A stretch of DNA of 64,000 nt from Frondihabitans sp. PAMC 28766 (GCF_001577365.1 NZ_CP014513.1:2418001-2482000); one strand, 5' to 3'; counted from the first letter of the stretch, positions 10,256 through 19,135 are shown. The notes: generated by a model not told the origin, from the sequence alone. Made by a program: numbers and translations.

Positions 10256-10338
10256 GTCGAACCACGCAGCGGCCCGGCCGAACCACGTTTCCGCCGTCGA
10301 ACCGCGTCTGAACGTGGTTCGACGCCCGAAGCGTGGTT
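10256..10338. terminator. nested inverted repeats of the GAACCACG family
   Basis: In the 367-bp gap after the DoxX-like gene, CGAACCACGC (10256-10265) pairs with GCGTGGTTCG (10329-10338), and CGAACCACGTT (10277-10287) pairs with AACGTGGTTCG (10309-10319); another partial copy is at 10296. The same GAACCACG arm forms the hairpin at 27391-27450. The rest of the gap shows nothing recognisable. Confidence 0.6.
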
Positions 10339-10422
10339 CGCGGCGGCCATTGTCCGACGCCGCCCCGCGCCGCCCCGCGACGCGGCTCTAGGGTGGGGGA
10401 GACCCTCGACCCTGGAGCCTCG

Positions 10423-12657
10423 ATGACGCCGCTTCCTCCTTCCGCTTTCGTCCACCTGAGTGCCGCGGGGGTCAGCCTGCTGCTCGACGTCACCGAGGGG
10501 CGACTGCCCGCAGTCATCCACTGGGGTGCGGCACTCGGCGCGCTGACCGAGCGCGAGGCGCGGGCTCTGGCGGTGGCCGACGTGCCGCCTGCGGTGCCGA
10601 ACACGATGGACGAGCCGGTGCGTCTCGCGATCCTGCCTGAGCCTCACACGGGATGGTCGGGCAAGCCCGGTCTTGCGGGGCACCGTGCCGGGGCCGACTG
10701 GTCGCCGAAGTTCGAGGTGGTCTCCCTCGAGTTCGATGGGGTGCCTGTCGCCGGCCCGTTCGTCGAGACGGGCCCCGGCGTCCTGACGACACGGGCGCAG
10801 GATCCGACGGCGCAGCTGGCCCTCACCCTCGAGGTCGAGCTGCTGGCGAGCGGACTCGTCCGCACTCGCGCGACCGTGACCAGCACCGCGGGTGCGGGCG
10901 CTGCCCTCTACGACGTGTCCGACCTGGCACTCGCTCTGCCCACCCCTGGCCGCGCCCGGGAGATCCTGGACTTCGCCGGCCGCTGGGGCAAGGAGCGGAC
11001 GCCGCAGCGTCGCCCCCTCGGTGTCGGCATCCACGAGCGGGAGGGCCGCAAGGGCCGCACCGGCGCCGATGCCGCGACCGTTCTCAGCGTGGGCGAGCCG
11101 GGGTTCGGCTTCCGTCGCGGCGAAGTGTGGGGCGTGCACGTGGCGTGGAGCGGCAATCACCGGCACTACGCCGAGCGGCTCTTCACCGGGGCGCAGGTGC
11201 TCGGCGGCGGCGAGCTGCTGCTGCCGGGCGAGGTTCGCCTCGACGCGGGCGAGAGCTACACGTCGCCGTGGCTGTACGGCGCGTACGGCGACGGGCTCGA
11301 CGAGCAGGCGGCCCGCTTCCACCGCTATCTCCGCGGGCGTGACCGGCACCCCGTGCGCCCCCGGCCCGTCACGCTCAACGTGTGGGAGGCCGTCTACTTC
11401 GACCATGATCCTGCCCGCCTCGTCGACCTCGCCGAGCACGCCGCAGCGGTGGGAGTCGAGCGGTACGTGCTCGACGACGGCTGGTTCCGCCACCGCCGGG
11501 GCGCCCGAGCCGGCCTCGGCGACTGGTACGTCGACGAAGACGTCTGGCCCTCGGGTCTCGGCCCTTTGGTCGACCGGGTGACGGATCTCGGCATGGAGTT
11601 CGGCCTGTGGTTCGAGCCCGAGATGGTCAACGAAGACAGCGATCTCGCCCGGGCCCACCCCGAGTGGATCCTGCAGACGGGCGGCCGCCTGCCCGTGAGC
11701 GCCCGCCATCAGCAGGTGCTGAACCTCGGCCTGCCCGAGGCTTTCGACTACGTGCTCGAGCGCATGACCGCGATCCTCGACGAGTACGACATCGCCTACA
11801 TCAAGTGGGATCACAACCGCGACCTCGTCGACGCCGACACCTGGCCGACCGGGGCCGCCGGGGTCCACGCACAGACTCTCGCCGCCTACCGGCTGATGGC
11901 CACCCTGAAAGAGCGCTTCCCCGGGCTCGAGATCGAGGCGTGCGCGTCCGGCGGTGCCCGGGTCGACCTCGGCGTGATCGAGCACACCGACCGCGTCTGG
12001 GTGTCCGACTGCATCGACCCGCTCGAGCGCCAGGAGATGGTCCGCTGGACGACCCAGCTGCTGCCGCCCGAGTTGCTCGGCGCCCACATCGCCTCCGGCG
12101 TCAACCACACCACCGGCCGCTCGCACGCGCTGTCGTTCCGCGCCGGCACGGCCCTCTTCGGGCATCTCGGCATCGAGTGGGACCTCGCCGGTGCCACCGA
12201 CGCCGAGCTGCGCGACCTCGCCTCGTGGGTCGCGCTCTACCGCTCCGTCAGGCACCTGCTGCACACGGGCGACGTCGTGCGAGCGGATTCCGTCGACGAC
12301 TCGCTGCACGTCTACGGCTCGGTGGCGCAGGATCGGGCGGACGCGCTCTTCTTCCTCGCGTTCACCGGCCGAGCCGAGGTCTCGCCCCGGGGCCGCTTCA
12401 CTCTGCCGGGGCTCGCGCCCTCAGCGCTCTACCGCGTCACCCCCGTCGTGGTCGCGGCGGAGCCCGAGCCCGGGCTCGGGTGGCCCGCCTGGGCTGCCGG
12501 CGCTGCCGGCGCTGCCGGCGCTGCCGGCGCTGCCGGCAGCGCTGCGCCCGGCGTCGTGCTGTCGGGCCGCGCGCTCGCCGAGGTGGGGCTGCAGGCGCCC
12601 GCGTCCTTCCCCGACCGTGTCATGATCCTGCGCATCACCGTCGAGCCCGCGGCCTGA
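10423..12657 (+). CDS. alpha-galactosidase, glycoside hydrolase family 36
   Basis: 744 residues from ATG 10423 (GGAG nine bases upstream), close to the usual GH36 length. An N-terminal beta-supersandwich is followed by a (beta/alpha)8 barrel and a C-terminal beta domain. The catalytic nucleophile is Asp463 in IKWDHNRDL and the acid/base is Asp529 in WVSDCIDPLERQ; LWFEPEMVNEDSDL and ACASGGARVDLG are further family signatures. It removes terminal alpha-1,6-galactose from raffinose-type sugars or galactomannans. No signal peptide, so it is cytoplasmic and depends on an uptake system not present here. Five 9-bp GCTGCCGGC repeats (12493-12537) insert an Ala-Gly tract in the C-terminal domain. Confidence 0.94.
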   Translation: MTPLPPSAFVHLSAAGVSLLLDVTEGRLPAVIHWGAALGALTEREARALAVADVPPAVPNTMDEPVRLAILPEPHTGWSGKPGLAGHRAGADWSPKFEVVSLEFDGVPVAGPFVETGPGVLTTRAQDPTAQLALTLEVELLASGLVRTRATVTSTAGAGAALYDVSDLALALPTPGRAREILDFAGRWGKERTPQRRPLGVGIHEREGRKGRTGADAATVLSVGEPGFGFRRGEVWGVHVAWSGNHRHYAERLFTGAQVLGGGELLLPGEVRLDAGESYTSPWLYGAYGDGLDEQAARFHRYLRGRDRHPVRPRPVTLNVWEAVYFDHDPARLVDLAEHAAAVGVERYVLDDGWFRHRRGARAGLGDWYVDEDVWPSGLGPLVDRVTDLGMEFGLWFEPEMVNEDSDLARAHPEWILQTGGRLPVSARHQQVLNLGLPEAFDYVLERMTAILDEYDIAYIKWDHNRDLVDADTWPTGAAGVHAQTLAAYRLMATLKERFPGLEIEACASGGARVDLGVIEHTDRVWVSDCIDPLERQEMVRWTTQLLPPELLGAHIASGVNHTTGRSHALSFRAGTALFGHLGIEWDLAGATDAELRDLASWVALYRSVRHLLHTGDVVRADSVDDSLHVYGSVAQDRADALFFLAFTGRAEVSPRGRFTLPGLAPSALYRVTPVVVAAEPEPGLGWPAWAAGAAGAAGAAGAAGSAAPGVVLSGRALAEVGLQAPASFPDRVMILRITVEPAA
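12493..12537 (+). repeat. five tandem GCTGCCGGC units inside the alpha-galactosidase gene
   Basis: Five identical 9-bp units encode (Ala-Ala-Gly)n within the C-terminal beta domain. This is in-frame slippage that probably lengthens a surface loop. Confidence 0.9.
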
Positions 12658-12727
12658 ACGGCCCGCGCCGACATCCGCGCGTGACGTCCGCCGAGACGAT
12701 GTTGCTTTTTTGCATGTACAGCTCTGC

Positions 12728-12816
12728 CTGAATTCAGTCGAGGTGGCGGCGGCGGTGCGGACGATCTGCCTGAATTCAGGGGCGGCGGTGCGAACGCGAC
12801 TGGGCTCTGAATTCAG
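12728..12816. promoter_or_regulatory. three CTGAATTCAG palindromes upstream of an aldo/keto reductase
   Basis: Perfect 10-bp palindromes sit at 12728-12737, 12770-12779 and 12807-12816, spaced 42 and 37 bp, in the 328-bp gap before the gene at 12986. Flanks are partly conserved (GCCTG before the first two, CAGGCGG or CAGGGGC after the last two). They resemble operator sites for a dimeric repressor; the regulator is not identifiable here. Confidence 0.5.
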
Positions 12817-12985
12817 GCGGACCTGTAAGTCCAAAACTGGGATATCCCTTCCCCGAGGCCCGACGCCCGCCCGCGCCCGCGCCCGCGGCCGAAACAGCGG
12901 CGGCCGAAGCCGGTGCCGGCGGGTCCCGGTCGTCGTGCGAGCGACTTCCGGCGGCCGGGTGGACGGCGCGACTACCATGCGGGGC

Positions 12986-13909
12986 ATGAGCCAGGATGCA
13001 CCCGGCGCCGACCAGACGGGCGCCGACTCGACGGGCGCCGGCCCGACCGGCGCCGACCCGACCGGCATCACGAGCACGGCGACGGTGACGCTGCCGAACG
13101 GTAGCGCGTCTGCCCGGCTGGGGCAGGGCACGTGGATGCTGGGCCAGGACGCAGCGAGGCACGACACCGAGCTCGAGGCCCTGCAACGCGGTCTCGACCT
13201 GGGGTTGACGATGATCGACACCGCGGAGATGTACGGCGAGGGGTCGGAGCTGCTGGTCGGCGAGGCCATCCGGGGGCGGCGCGACGAGGTACTCGTCGTC
13301 GACAAGGTGCTGCCGAGCCACGCCTCGCGGCAGGGCGTCGTCGACGCGTGCCGCGCCAGCCTGAAGCGGCTCGGCGTCGAGCGGATCGACCTGTACCTGC
13401 TGCACTGGCGCGGCGGCCACCCCCTGGCCGAGACGGTCGCCGGGTTCGAGGAGCTCGCCCAGCAGGGCGACATCGGTGGGTGGGGCGTCAGTAACTTCGA
13501 CACCGAAGATCTCCACGAGCTGGCCACGCTGTCAGCCGGCGCTCACGTGCAGGTCAACCAGGTGCTCTACAACCTCGCCCGGCGCGGCCCCGAGTTCGAC
13601 CTGCTGCCGCAGCAGCGCGCGGCCGGCGTCCCGCTCATGGCCTACTCGCCCGTCGACCACGGCGAGCTGCTCGACGACACCACTCTCGACGAGATCGCCG
13701 AGACGAAGGGCGTCACACCGGCTCAGCTCGCCCTCGCGTGGGTGCTGCACCAGCTGCCGGACGGCCTCGTCGCAGTGAAGGCCTCGACGCCTGAGCATGT
13801 CGCAGAGAACGCTGCGTCCCGTGACATCCGCTTCACGGCCGGCGAGCTGAACGCCCTCGACGGAGCCTTCCCCGCGCCGACCCGTCGTACCCCGCTCGAG
13901 ATGCTCTAG
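12986..13909 (+). CDS. aldo/keto reductase
   Basis: 307 residues from ATG 12986. This lies seven bases after TACCAT (12973-12978), so the mRNA may be leaderless; an ATG at 12977 is the alternative. The first ~25 residues are a low-complexity Gly-Ala-Asp-Thr repeat from 15-bp tandem units. The AKR tetrad is visible: Asp and Tyr in DTAEMYGEGSE, Lys in VVDKVLPSH, His in YLLHWRG. NADPH-dependent reduction of aldehydes or ketones, in the YajO/diketogulonate-reductase-like group; the substrate is unknown. A hairpin follows the stop at a convergent junction with dipZ. Confidence 0.88.
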   Translation: MSQDAPGADQTGADSTGAGPTGADPTGITSTATVTLPNGSASARLGQGTWMLGQDAARHDTELEALQRGLDLGLTMIDTAEMYGEGSELLVGEAIRGRRDEVLVVDKVLPSHASRQGVVDACRASLKRLGVERIDLYLLHWRGGHPLAETVAGFEELAQQGDIGGWGVSNFDTEDLHELATLSAGAHVQVNQVLYNLARRGPEFDLLPQQRAAGVPLMAYSPVDHGELLDDTTLDEIAETKGVTPAQLALAWVLHQLPDGLVAVKASTPEHVAENAASRDIRFTAGELNALDGAFPAPTRRTPLEML

Positions 13910-13929
13910 CCCGCGATCCGGCCACCGAC

Positions 13930-13989
13930 CCTTACCTTTTCGGCCCACTCTGCCCGATCGAAAGTTCAGGACACGCCGAAAAGGTAAGG
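13930..13989. terminator. convergent-junction palindrome, CCTTACCTTTTCGGC family
   Basis: Perfect 15-bp arms CCTTACCTTTTCGGC (13930-13944) and GCCGAAAAGGTAAGG (13975-13989) with a 30-base loop. The identical stem sequence recurs at 45736-45799, also between convergent genes. Confidence 0.8.
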
Positions 13990-14017
13990 ACAGGCACGGC
14001 TACACGGGTCGTCGGCC

Positions 14018-15754
14018 CTACCCGAAGGTGAACGAGTACGCGCTGAGCCCCGGTGACAGAGTCACTGTGACGGTGCCGGTGCGCACCCCGGACGACGACG
14101 CCACCGTGTAGATGTTCGGCGCCCCCGAGACCTTCAGGGTCGTCGTCGTGCCGCCGACCTTCGCCGTGATCGTGCCCGTGCCGGCGACGTCGAGATAGAC
14201 CTTGCTCGCGGTGTACGCCAGCGACAGGGTCGACGGCGACGAACCCGCGACGCTGGAGATCGCTTCGGCAGAGCCCTTCCACGTCCCCCCGAGCGAGAAC
14301 GAGTTCGGGGCGACGGACGACTGCGGGGCGTAGGTGCGCGTGCCCGACACCAGCGCGGGCGTCGACCGGTCGGCCGTCGCGCGTTTGACGCCGAGGTAGG
14401 TCTCGGGCGTCTGGTTCTCGTCGGTCGGCGTCGTGTCGGTGACCTTCGTCGTCGCCGGCAGCGAGACCGAGGGGGAGGCGGCGGTGATCAACGACCGGAT
14501 CATGCCCTCGAGTCCCGAGTAGTCGCCCTCGCCGATCGAGACGTTGCGGATGTCGCCCTTCGCGTCGATCAGGTAGTCGGCCGGCCACGACGTGTTGCCG
14601 TAGGCGTTCCAGGTCTTGTAGTCGTTGTCGAGAGCGACCGGGTACGTGACGCCCAGCCGTGCGGCGCCGGCCTTCACGTCGGCGGGAACGTGCTCGAACG
14701 CGTACTCCGGGGTGTGCACGCCGACCACGACGAGGCCATCGGGCGAATACGTCTTGTACCACTGCTCGACGTGCGCGATGGCCCGCTGGCAGTTGATGCA
14801 CGAGTACGCCCAGAAGTCGACGAGCACGACCTTGCCCTTCAGCGAGGCGAGGGTGACGGGCTTGTCGTCGGAGGTGTTGAACCACTGCTGGATACCGGCG
14901 AGGGCGGGCGCCTTTCCGCACGACCGGAGCGTCTTCACCACGGTGAACGACGCCTCCTGCTCGCAGGAGGCGAGGGACTGCGAGGCCGAGGACCCCCCGC
15001 CGGCCGCCGAGCCGAGGGCCGCGTCGGATCCTGCGTTCTCGAGCGCGTGGTTGAGCGACGCGGTGTAGTCGGGGATCGCGCGCTGGATCGCGTCTGTCGC
15101 GTTGAAGGCGAGAGCCACGGCGAGCCCGAGGACGACGACGCCGGCGCCCACCCGGATGGCCTGCTGGCGCGTGCGGAAGGCGCGCACCCGCTCGGCCACG
15201 CCTCGCCCGGCGAGAGCGAAGAACAACAGCGGGGCGGCGGTGCCGATGGCGAAGGCGATCGTGAGCACGATCGTCGAGGCGCCGATCTTGCCGGTGGCCC
15301 CGGCGACCGTGATGGCCGCGAGCACAGGGCCCGCGCACGGCACGTAGACGGTGCCGAGAATGAGGCCCAACGCGAAGCCGCCGCGGTCGGTGCCGACCTG
15401 GCGCTGGGGGATGCGCGAGAACGGCTTTTCGAGGAGGTGCTGGAAGCGCGGCACGATCATGCCGATGCCGAGCAGCACCAAGAGCACGAGGCCGATCCAG
15501 CGGATGATGTCTTCGGGCACGGGCAGCGCCGAGAGCACGAGGGTGCCGAGCAGGGTGAAGACGCTGAAGCTGATCGCCAGACCGAGCACGACCAGGAACG
15601 GCCGCGCGCTGGTGCGGGGCGCCACACTGCCGTCGGAGGCGCGGACGCTCTGCGCACCGCCCGACAGGAAGATCACCGGCAGCACCGGCAGGATGCACGG
15701 GCTGATGCCCGTGATGAGCCCGCCCACCAGCCCCAGGAAGATCAGGGTGACCAC
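14018..15754 (-). CDS. dipZ: DipZ-like thiol:disulfide transporter-thioredoxin fusion
   Basis: About 578 residues in three parts. The N-terminal CcdA/DsbD-like six-helix domain carries the redox cysteines in ISPCILPVLP and VPCAGPVLAAI. A secreted thioredoxin-like domain follows (VLVDFWAYSCINCQRAI, active site CINC), then a C-terminal beta-sandwich ending YSFTFG. This order is that of mycobacterial DipZ (Rv2874): electrons pass from cytoplasmic thioredoxin across the membrane to an external reductase. An extra Cys pair lies in the linker (SLASCEQ; LRSCGKA). Start: GTG 15754 has GAAAGG at good spacing; GTG 15763 is too close to it. A strong hairpin covers this ribosome-binding site. Confidence 0.9.
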   Translation of the reverse strand: MVTLIFLGLVGGLITGISPCILPVLPVIFLSGGAQSVRASDGSVAPRTSARPFLVVLGLAISFSVFTLLGTLVLSALPVPEDIIRWIGLVLLVLLGIGMIVPRFQHLLEKPFSRIPQRQVGTDRGGFALGLILGTVYVPCAGPVLAAITVAGATGKIGASTIVLTIAFAIGTAAPLLFFALAGRGVAERVRAFRTRQQAIRVGAGVVVLGLAVALAFNATDAIQRAIPDYTASLNHALENAGSDAALGSAAGGGSSASQSLASCEQEASFTVVKTLRSCGKAPALAGIQQWFNTSDDKPVTLASLKGKVVLVDFWAYSCINCQRAIAHVEQWYKTYSPDGLVVVGVHTPEYAFEHVPADVKAGAARLGVTYPVALDNDYKTWNAYGNTSWPADYLIDAKGDIRNVSIGEGDYSGLEGMIRSLITAASPSVSLPATTKVTDTTPTDENQTPETYLGVKRATADRSTPALVSGTRTYAPQSSVAPNSFSLGGTWKGSAEAISSVAGSSPSTLSLAYTASKVYLDVAGTGTITAKVGGTTTTLKVSGAPNIYTVASSSGVRTGTVTVTLSPGLSAYSFTFG

Positions 15755-15764
15755 TCGACGCACC

Positions 15765-15801
15765 TTTCAGCGGGGCCGACCGTCGTCGGCTCCCGCTGAA
15801 A
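15765..15801 (-). promoter_or_regulatory. 5'-leader hairpin reaching the dipZ ribosome-binding site
   Basis: On the minus strand the leader folds as TTTCAGCGGG-A-GCCGAC, loop GACG, GTCGGC-CCCGCTGAAA: 16 pairs with one bulged A. The 3' arm ends in GAAAGG, the only Shine-Dalgarno-like sequence for the GTG at 15754, so folding would limit translation. Confidence 0.6.
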
Positions 15802-15889
15802 AGGCTACGGGGCGCAGGATGCGAGAACGCATCCGAGCGCCGGATCCTGGGCGACCTGTAATGGTTCAGACCGCCGGCGGACTGTGTCC

Positions 15890-16378
15890 CTAGGCCGCGG
15901 GCGGCGGGTACGCGCCGGGCGCCTGCCCCAGCTTCGCCGCCTTGCGAGCGCGGAAGTACTCGCTCGAGGGCCGCAGGAACATCAGGATGGTGGCCACCAC
16001 GCCGGCGACCACGCCCAGCGCCCCGAGGCCGTAGAGGCCCGCGACGCCGGTGAGCGACAGGATCGTGAGGATGAGCAGCACGATCCTGGCCCAGTTCGCG
16101 CCCCTCCTCATGAAGACCGCAAACAGCACCAACGCGACGATGAAGAGGATGCCGATGACGATCGAGGTCACCAGTCCCGCGCCGAGGAAGGCGTCGGCCT
16201 GCGAGCTGGAGACGCCCGAGCCGTGCTTGGTCAGCTGACCCTTGACCGAGCTCGTGTTCGAGTTGTACGTGGCGGCGCTCACGATGAGGCTGACCACATG
16301 GACGAGGGCGGTGAGCATGAACAGCCAGAAGGCGATGTTCACGAATCGCGGCGGAGTAAGGGTGTTCGAGGTGGACAT
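15890..16378 (-). CDS. small four-helix membrane protein
   Basis: 162 residues from ATG 16378, preceded by a strong AGGAGGAA. Helices are FVNIAFWLFMLTALVHVVSLIVSAA, AFLGAGLVTSIVIGILFIVALVLFAV, WARIVLLILTILSLTGVAGLYGLGAL and VVAGVVATILMFL, ending in RPSSEYFRARKAAK and a Pro/Ala tail. The YFRARKA-plus-proline end is common in small actinobacterial membrane proteins of unknown function. It is transcribed divergently from the XRE gene at 16592. Confidence 0.8.
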   Translation of the reverse strand: MSTSNTLTPPRFVNIAFWLFMLTALVHVVSLIVSAATYNSNTSSVKGQLTKHGSGVSSSQADAFLGAGLVTSIVIGILFIVALVLFAVFMRRGANWARIVLLILTILSLTGVAGLYGLGALGVVAGVVATILMFLRPSSEYFRARKAAKLGQAPGAYPPPAA

Positions 16379-16591
16379 TCGGGTTCCTCCTGGTCGGGCC
16401 GGCTCGTGGGAAGCCGGGCGGTGATCGTGCGGATGCACCGTCATGCGACCGTGCACCAGATCTGAGTAAACCCCGAGTTCTACGGATGCGCCCGGGCACT
16501 GCCGATCGTGGCCATGGCACTGCCGGATGAGAGCAGACCAAGGCATGCCGTGACCTGTCGCGACGGCGCCTCGCGCTCGTACGATGAGGTC

Positions 16592-17488
16592 ATGGCCACC
16601 ACGAGCAGCGGGCAGGATCGCGCGGCGCTGGGCGCGTTCCTCCGCTCTCGGCGCGACCGCCTGACCCCGGCCCGTGCCGGGATGGACGCCTTTCCCGGGC
16701 CGCGCCGGGTGCCGGGCCTCCGCAAGGAGGAGCTCGCGATGCTCGCGGGTCTGAGCGCCGACTACTACAGCCGCGTCGAGCAGGGCCGGCAGGCGCACGT
16801 CTCGCGCGAGGTGCTGGGCGCCCTCGCACGGGCGCTGCGCCTCGACGAGGTCGAGACGGCGCACCTGCACGACCTCGCGGATCCTGCCGCCCAGAGGCCC
16901 CTGGTGCGGCGCGTCACCGGGCACGAGGCTCCGCAGCGACCCGACCCCGGCCTCGTTCGCATCATGGACGCGATGGGCCACCTGCCGGTGCTGCTGATCG
17001 GCCGGCGGGGCGAGATCCTGGCGCGCAACGCGCTGCTGCCCGTGGTGCTCGGTGCGAGCCTCGAACCGGGATCGTCGCTCATGCGCTGGCTGTTCCTCGA
17101 CCCTCTCGCGCGCGAGCGGATCGCCAACTGGGAGGTCTTCGCCCAGGCCTCGGTCGGGGCCCTGCGGCGCGAGTCGGCCCGGCGCCCTGACGACCGCACG
17201 CTCGAGCGGCTCGTCGACGAGGTGCGGCACTCCGACCCCGACATCGCCCGCTGGTGGGACGACCAGGGCGTCCGCGACTACGCGAGCGTCGCGAAACGGA
17301 TCCGGCACCCGGTGGCGGGCGATCTCGACTTCGACATCGAGATCGTCTCGGGCACCCGAGAGCCGGATCAGCGCCTCATCGTCTACACGGTGCAGGTCGA
17401 TTCGCCGACCGCACGAATGCTGCCCCTGCTCGCGAGCTGGGCGGGCGAGCTGGCTCTTACTGCTGGTCCATCACCAGCACGGCCTTGA
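16592..17488 (+). CDS. XRE/MmyB family helix-turn-helix regulator
   Basis: 298 residues. The N-terminal XRE helix-turn-helix has the hallmark PGLRKEELAMLAGLSADYYSRVEQGR (about residues 45-75), which marks the MmyB branch. The C-terminal MmyB-like ligand-binding domain (PVLLIGRRGEILARNALLPVVLG; MRWLFLDPLARERIANWE; LIVYTVQVDSPTARMLPLLASW) is PAS-related. In Streptomyces and related genera such proteins usually control an adjacent oxidoreductase gene and bind fatty acids. The ATG follows TACGAT by six bases, suggesting a leaderless mRNA. The 3' end overlaps the decayed dehydrogenase on the other strand, perhaps a lost target. Confidence 0.9.
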   Translation: MATTSSGQDRAALGAFLRSRRDRLTPARAGMDAFPGPRRVPGLRKEELAMLAGLSADYYSRVEQGRQAHVSREVLGALARALRLDEVETAHLHDLADPAAQRPLVRRVTGHEAPQRPDPGLVRIMDAMGHLPVLLIGRRGEILARNALLPVVLGASLEPGSSLMRWLFLDPLARERIANWEVFAQASVGALRRESARRPDDRTLERLVDEVRHSDPDIARWWDDQGVRDYASVAKRIRHPVAGDLDFDIEIVSGTREPDQRLIVYTVQVDSPTARMLPLLASWAGELALTAGPSPARP

Positions 17489-17713
17489 TGGCGGCGCCCG
17501 ACTTGGTGTCTACTTCGTGATCAGCCTGTCGAAGGGGAAGTCGCCCTTGGCGTTCAAGGCGATCAGCTGCGGGATGAACGTCTGCGGCACGGTGTCGCCC
17601 TCGACCAGGCCGGAGAAGGTGCGGCCGGCCAGCGCGTTGATCGTGACCGAGGGCTCGGGCTTGCCCACGCCCACGAGGCCGACGCTGCCGCCGAAGCGGG
17701 TGGCGCCGGCCGA
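17457..17713 (-). pseudogene. remnant of an aryl-alcohol (zinc MDR) dehydrogenase C-terminus
   Basis: The frame SAGATRFGGSVGLVGVG, then INALAGRTFSGLVEGD, then IPQLIALNAKGDFPFDRLITK stops at 17510. A second frame supplies VDTKSGAAIKAVLVMDQQ and a stop at 17457. Together they match the last third of aryl-alcohol/benzyl-alcohol dehydrogenases (GxxxEGDxVPQxFIPxLI, PFDRLI, then SGxxIKPVL). About ten residues and the frame are lost at the junction, and no N-terminal domain is present. It is a deletion remnant. 17714-17837 is the upstream region of the IclR gene. Confidence 0.75.
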
Positions 17714-17837
17714 GCACGATGGGGGTGGGCGAGCGGAGGTCGCCATGGACGCCTGTAAGAGAATCGACAGGTGTCGTGTTCTCATCCTGTGAGAGACGAC
17801 GCCGGCCGGATGCGGCCGACGCGAGCACAATGGCACC

Positions 17838-18686
17838 ATGCGAATCGATGACGCTTCGACACTCGAACTGACCCCTCCTCCGGCCATCGCGCCTGCGCGC
17901 GAGAGCGGCGTCGCCACCGTCGAGAAGACCCTGGCCATCCTCGAGGCCGTCGCCGAACGCGGCGGCGCGACGGCTCGAGAGGTCTCCGACGCTCTCGGCT
18001 ACCCGCTGCCCACGGTCTACCGCCTGTTGCAGGCGCTCGTGCAGAGCGACTACCTCGTGCACTTGATCGGCGAGCACCGTTTCGAGCTCGGCTACAAGCT
18101 CGACCGTCTCGGGGTCTCGCTGCACCGGCAGATCGGCATCCCGTCGATCGTTCGCGGCGAGATCACGCGCCTGCACCAACTGAGCGACACCGCCGCCTAC
18201 TTCGCCGTCTACCGCGGGGCCGACGTCGTCGTCGCCTACGTGGTCGACTCGCCGGCTCACCCTCGCCTCACGCCGCTCAACTTCGGCTTCCACGAGGCGG
18301 CCCACGCCACCGCCTTCGGCAAGATCATGCTCTCGGGCATGTCGAGCGAACAGCGAGACCAGTATCTCGACGTCCACGGCCTCGGTCAGCTCACGGCGAC
18401 CACCGCCACCGACCGGCACGCGCTCTACGCCGAGCTCGTCGACGTCGGCAACTCCGGCGTCGCGTGGGAGAACGAGGAGTTCGTGCCCGGCATGACCTGC
18501 GCCGCCGTCGGCGTGCGCAACGGCGCCGGGATGATCGTCGGCTCCGTCGCCATCAGCGCCCCCTCGCCCGAGCTCACCGGCCCCCGCCGCCACGTGATCG
18601 AGCGCAACCTCCGCGACGCCGCGAACCAGGTCTCGCGCTACTACCGCTCGGGCCAACTCCGTCGCGCCTCCACCGCCACCCTCTAG
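17838..18686 (+). CDS. IclR family transcriptional regulator
   Basis: 282 residues. A winged helix (VEKTLAILEAVAERGGATAREVSDALGYPLPTVYRLLQAL) spans residues ~28-70, and an IclR effector domain follows (PRLTPLNFGFHEAAHATAFGKIMLS; GVAWENEEFVPGMTCAAVGVRN; VGSVAISAPS), typical of regulators of aromatic or short-acid catabolism. ATG 17838 lies six bases after CACAAT, so the transcript may be leaderless. Its likely original target, the dehydrogenase remnant immediately upstream on the opposite strand, is broken, so the regulator may be orphaned. Confidence 0.92.
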   Translation: MRIDDASTLELTPPPAIAPARESGVATVEKTLAILEAVAERGGATAREVSDALGYPLPTVYRLLQALVQSDYLVHLIGEHRFELGYKLDRLGVSLHRQIGIPSIVRGEITRLHQLSDTAAYFAVYRGADVVVAYVVDSPAHPRLTPLNFGFHEAAHATAFGKIMLSGMSSEQRDQYLDVHGLGQLTATTATDRHALYAELVDVGNSGVAWENEEFVPGMTCAAVGVRNGAGMIVGSVAISAPSPELTGPRRHVIERNLRDAANQVSRYYRSGQLRRASTATL

Positions 18687-18754
18687 CTCCCTCCCGATCG
18701 CCGAGAGGGCGCAGAAACACCGCCGTCGACCGTCGGCCGTGCGTTTCCGCCCAC

Positions 18755-19135
18755 TCACCGCGCCGACCTCCGTCGACGCGGCAGCCTCCCTCGAGCGCGC
18801 CGCTGAGCCGCCGCCGCCGGGGTCGGGGTCGGGGGAGTCTCCGGGTAGTCCGCTCGGCGCCAGAGCTCGGTTGCGGCCACAAGATCCACTGTCTCGACGA
18901 GTGCCTCCGCTTGCCGCGAGGCTTCTTCGCGGCGGGACCGGCGACGGGGTCCGGTGTCGTCGTCAAGAAAGTGCTCCTCTTCGAACCAGTAGCGCTCGTG
19001 AGCGGCTGCGCCACGTCGGGCTCGTTCCCCACCGAGTTCTGCGCGTAGAGCCATCGCAGGAGTTGCTGCCGCAGAATCTCGCCCGTCACGAATCTCTTGC
19101 ACCGTGTTCGCAGGCACCGATCCGCAGGATCGCAC
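18755..19135 (-). other. possible decayed coding fragment of atypical composition
   Basis: In the 575-bp gap after the IclR gene one minus-strand frame has balanced composition (VPANTVQEIRDGRDSAAA; HERYWFEEEHFLDDDTG; EALVETVDLVAATELWRRADYP) but no ribosome-binding site and no recognised domain. A/T-ending codons are much commoner than in neighbouring genes, which hints at acquired and decaying DNA. I do not recognise it and would not call it a gene with confidence. Confidence 0.25.

Noticed and set aside
12728..12816. EcoRI restriction sites only
   Set aside because: The identity extends beyond GAATTC to CTGAATTCAG with partly shared flanks.
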